This document shows positions 20,472 through 20,633 of a stretch of 20,633 bases of DNA, one piece after another. Location: NCBI GenBank assembly GCA_900617975.1, contig UZAE01013621.1:1-20633 (forward strand), read 5' to 3'. The notes below the pieces were generated by a model that was given only the letters and a program-made list of their open reading frames with translations, made no database searches and was not told the origin of the DNA. Source of the stretch: Rodentolepis nana. Its lineage: Eukaryota; Platyhelminthes; Cestoda; Cyclophyllidea; Hymenolepididae. The translations under genes and the position numbers were made by a program. How positions within the stretch are numbered: position 1 is the first letter of the stretch; each line of letters opens with the position of its first letter.

Positions 20472-20633
20472 AGAGGGGGGGGGGGGAAGAGTAATGATTC
20501 GCAGATGTTAAAGAGACAGACAGACACAAAGGCAGAGAAAAGGTAAGATGAGTACTGTGTAAGGGATCGAATATGATAAACAGTTGTGTCATGGTAGTTT
20601 GAAGTGAGAAGTCAACCGTCGGTTAATAGACTT
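20472..20633 (-). mobile_element. Dispersed retroelement copy E, cut by the window end
   Basis: Positions 20487-20633 are identical to 19943-20089 over 147 bp. The G run before them is 12 bases here and 10 in copy D. Other copies of the family differ from each other at many sites, so this identity is suspicious. Confidence 0.8.

Overview
This is animal nuclear DNA. Coding sequence is broken into short exons by GT-AG introns, the non-coding DNA is AT-rich, and non-LTR retrotransposon debris is common. The retrotransposon protein fragment (RNase H end followed by a C-terminal Cys/His motif) resembles elements I know mainly from arthropods. One intron of about 31 bp and others of 61-72 bp point to a genome with very small introns. 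I would say invertebrate, arthropod-leaning, phylum not resolved. A single n at 20471 marks a draft assembly.

Layout. 1-2535: a decayed LINE on the + strand. Its reverse-transcriptase part (1 to about 1800) is reiterated in a progressive 'stutter'. A 214-codon remnant (1780-2424) then joins the RT-RNase H linker to the RNase H C-terminus across an internal deletion, and a short 3' tail ends in AAATAAATAAA. 2536-3240: AT-rich, no gene. 3241-4303: a dispersed repeat on the - strand, also inflated by internal stutter. 4692-10415 (+): six exons of an arrestin-fold protein of about 347 residues; all splice phases agree, and only the first exon is weak. 10416-11659: intergenic. From 11660 (+): a secreted carboxylesterase/cholinesterase-family protein in nine supported exons up to 19256. 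The catalytic Ser and Glu are present. The His-bearing C-terminus is not found and probably lies beyond the window or the gap. Its introns and 3' flank carry three more pieces of the dispersed repeat, all antisense to the gene. One of them (19811-20155) has a complete length and a 13-bp imperfect target-site duplication.

The two genes are separate transcription units in the same direction; nothing ties them into one pathway. The most notable points are the stutter pattern in two different repeat families, the shared 3' end between the LINE and the dispersed repeat, the 31-bp intron, and an exact 147-bp duplication across the n. I did not find a convincing new multi-gene system. The stuttered blocks may well be assembly artefacts.
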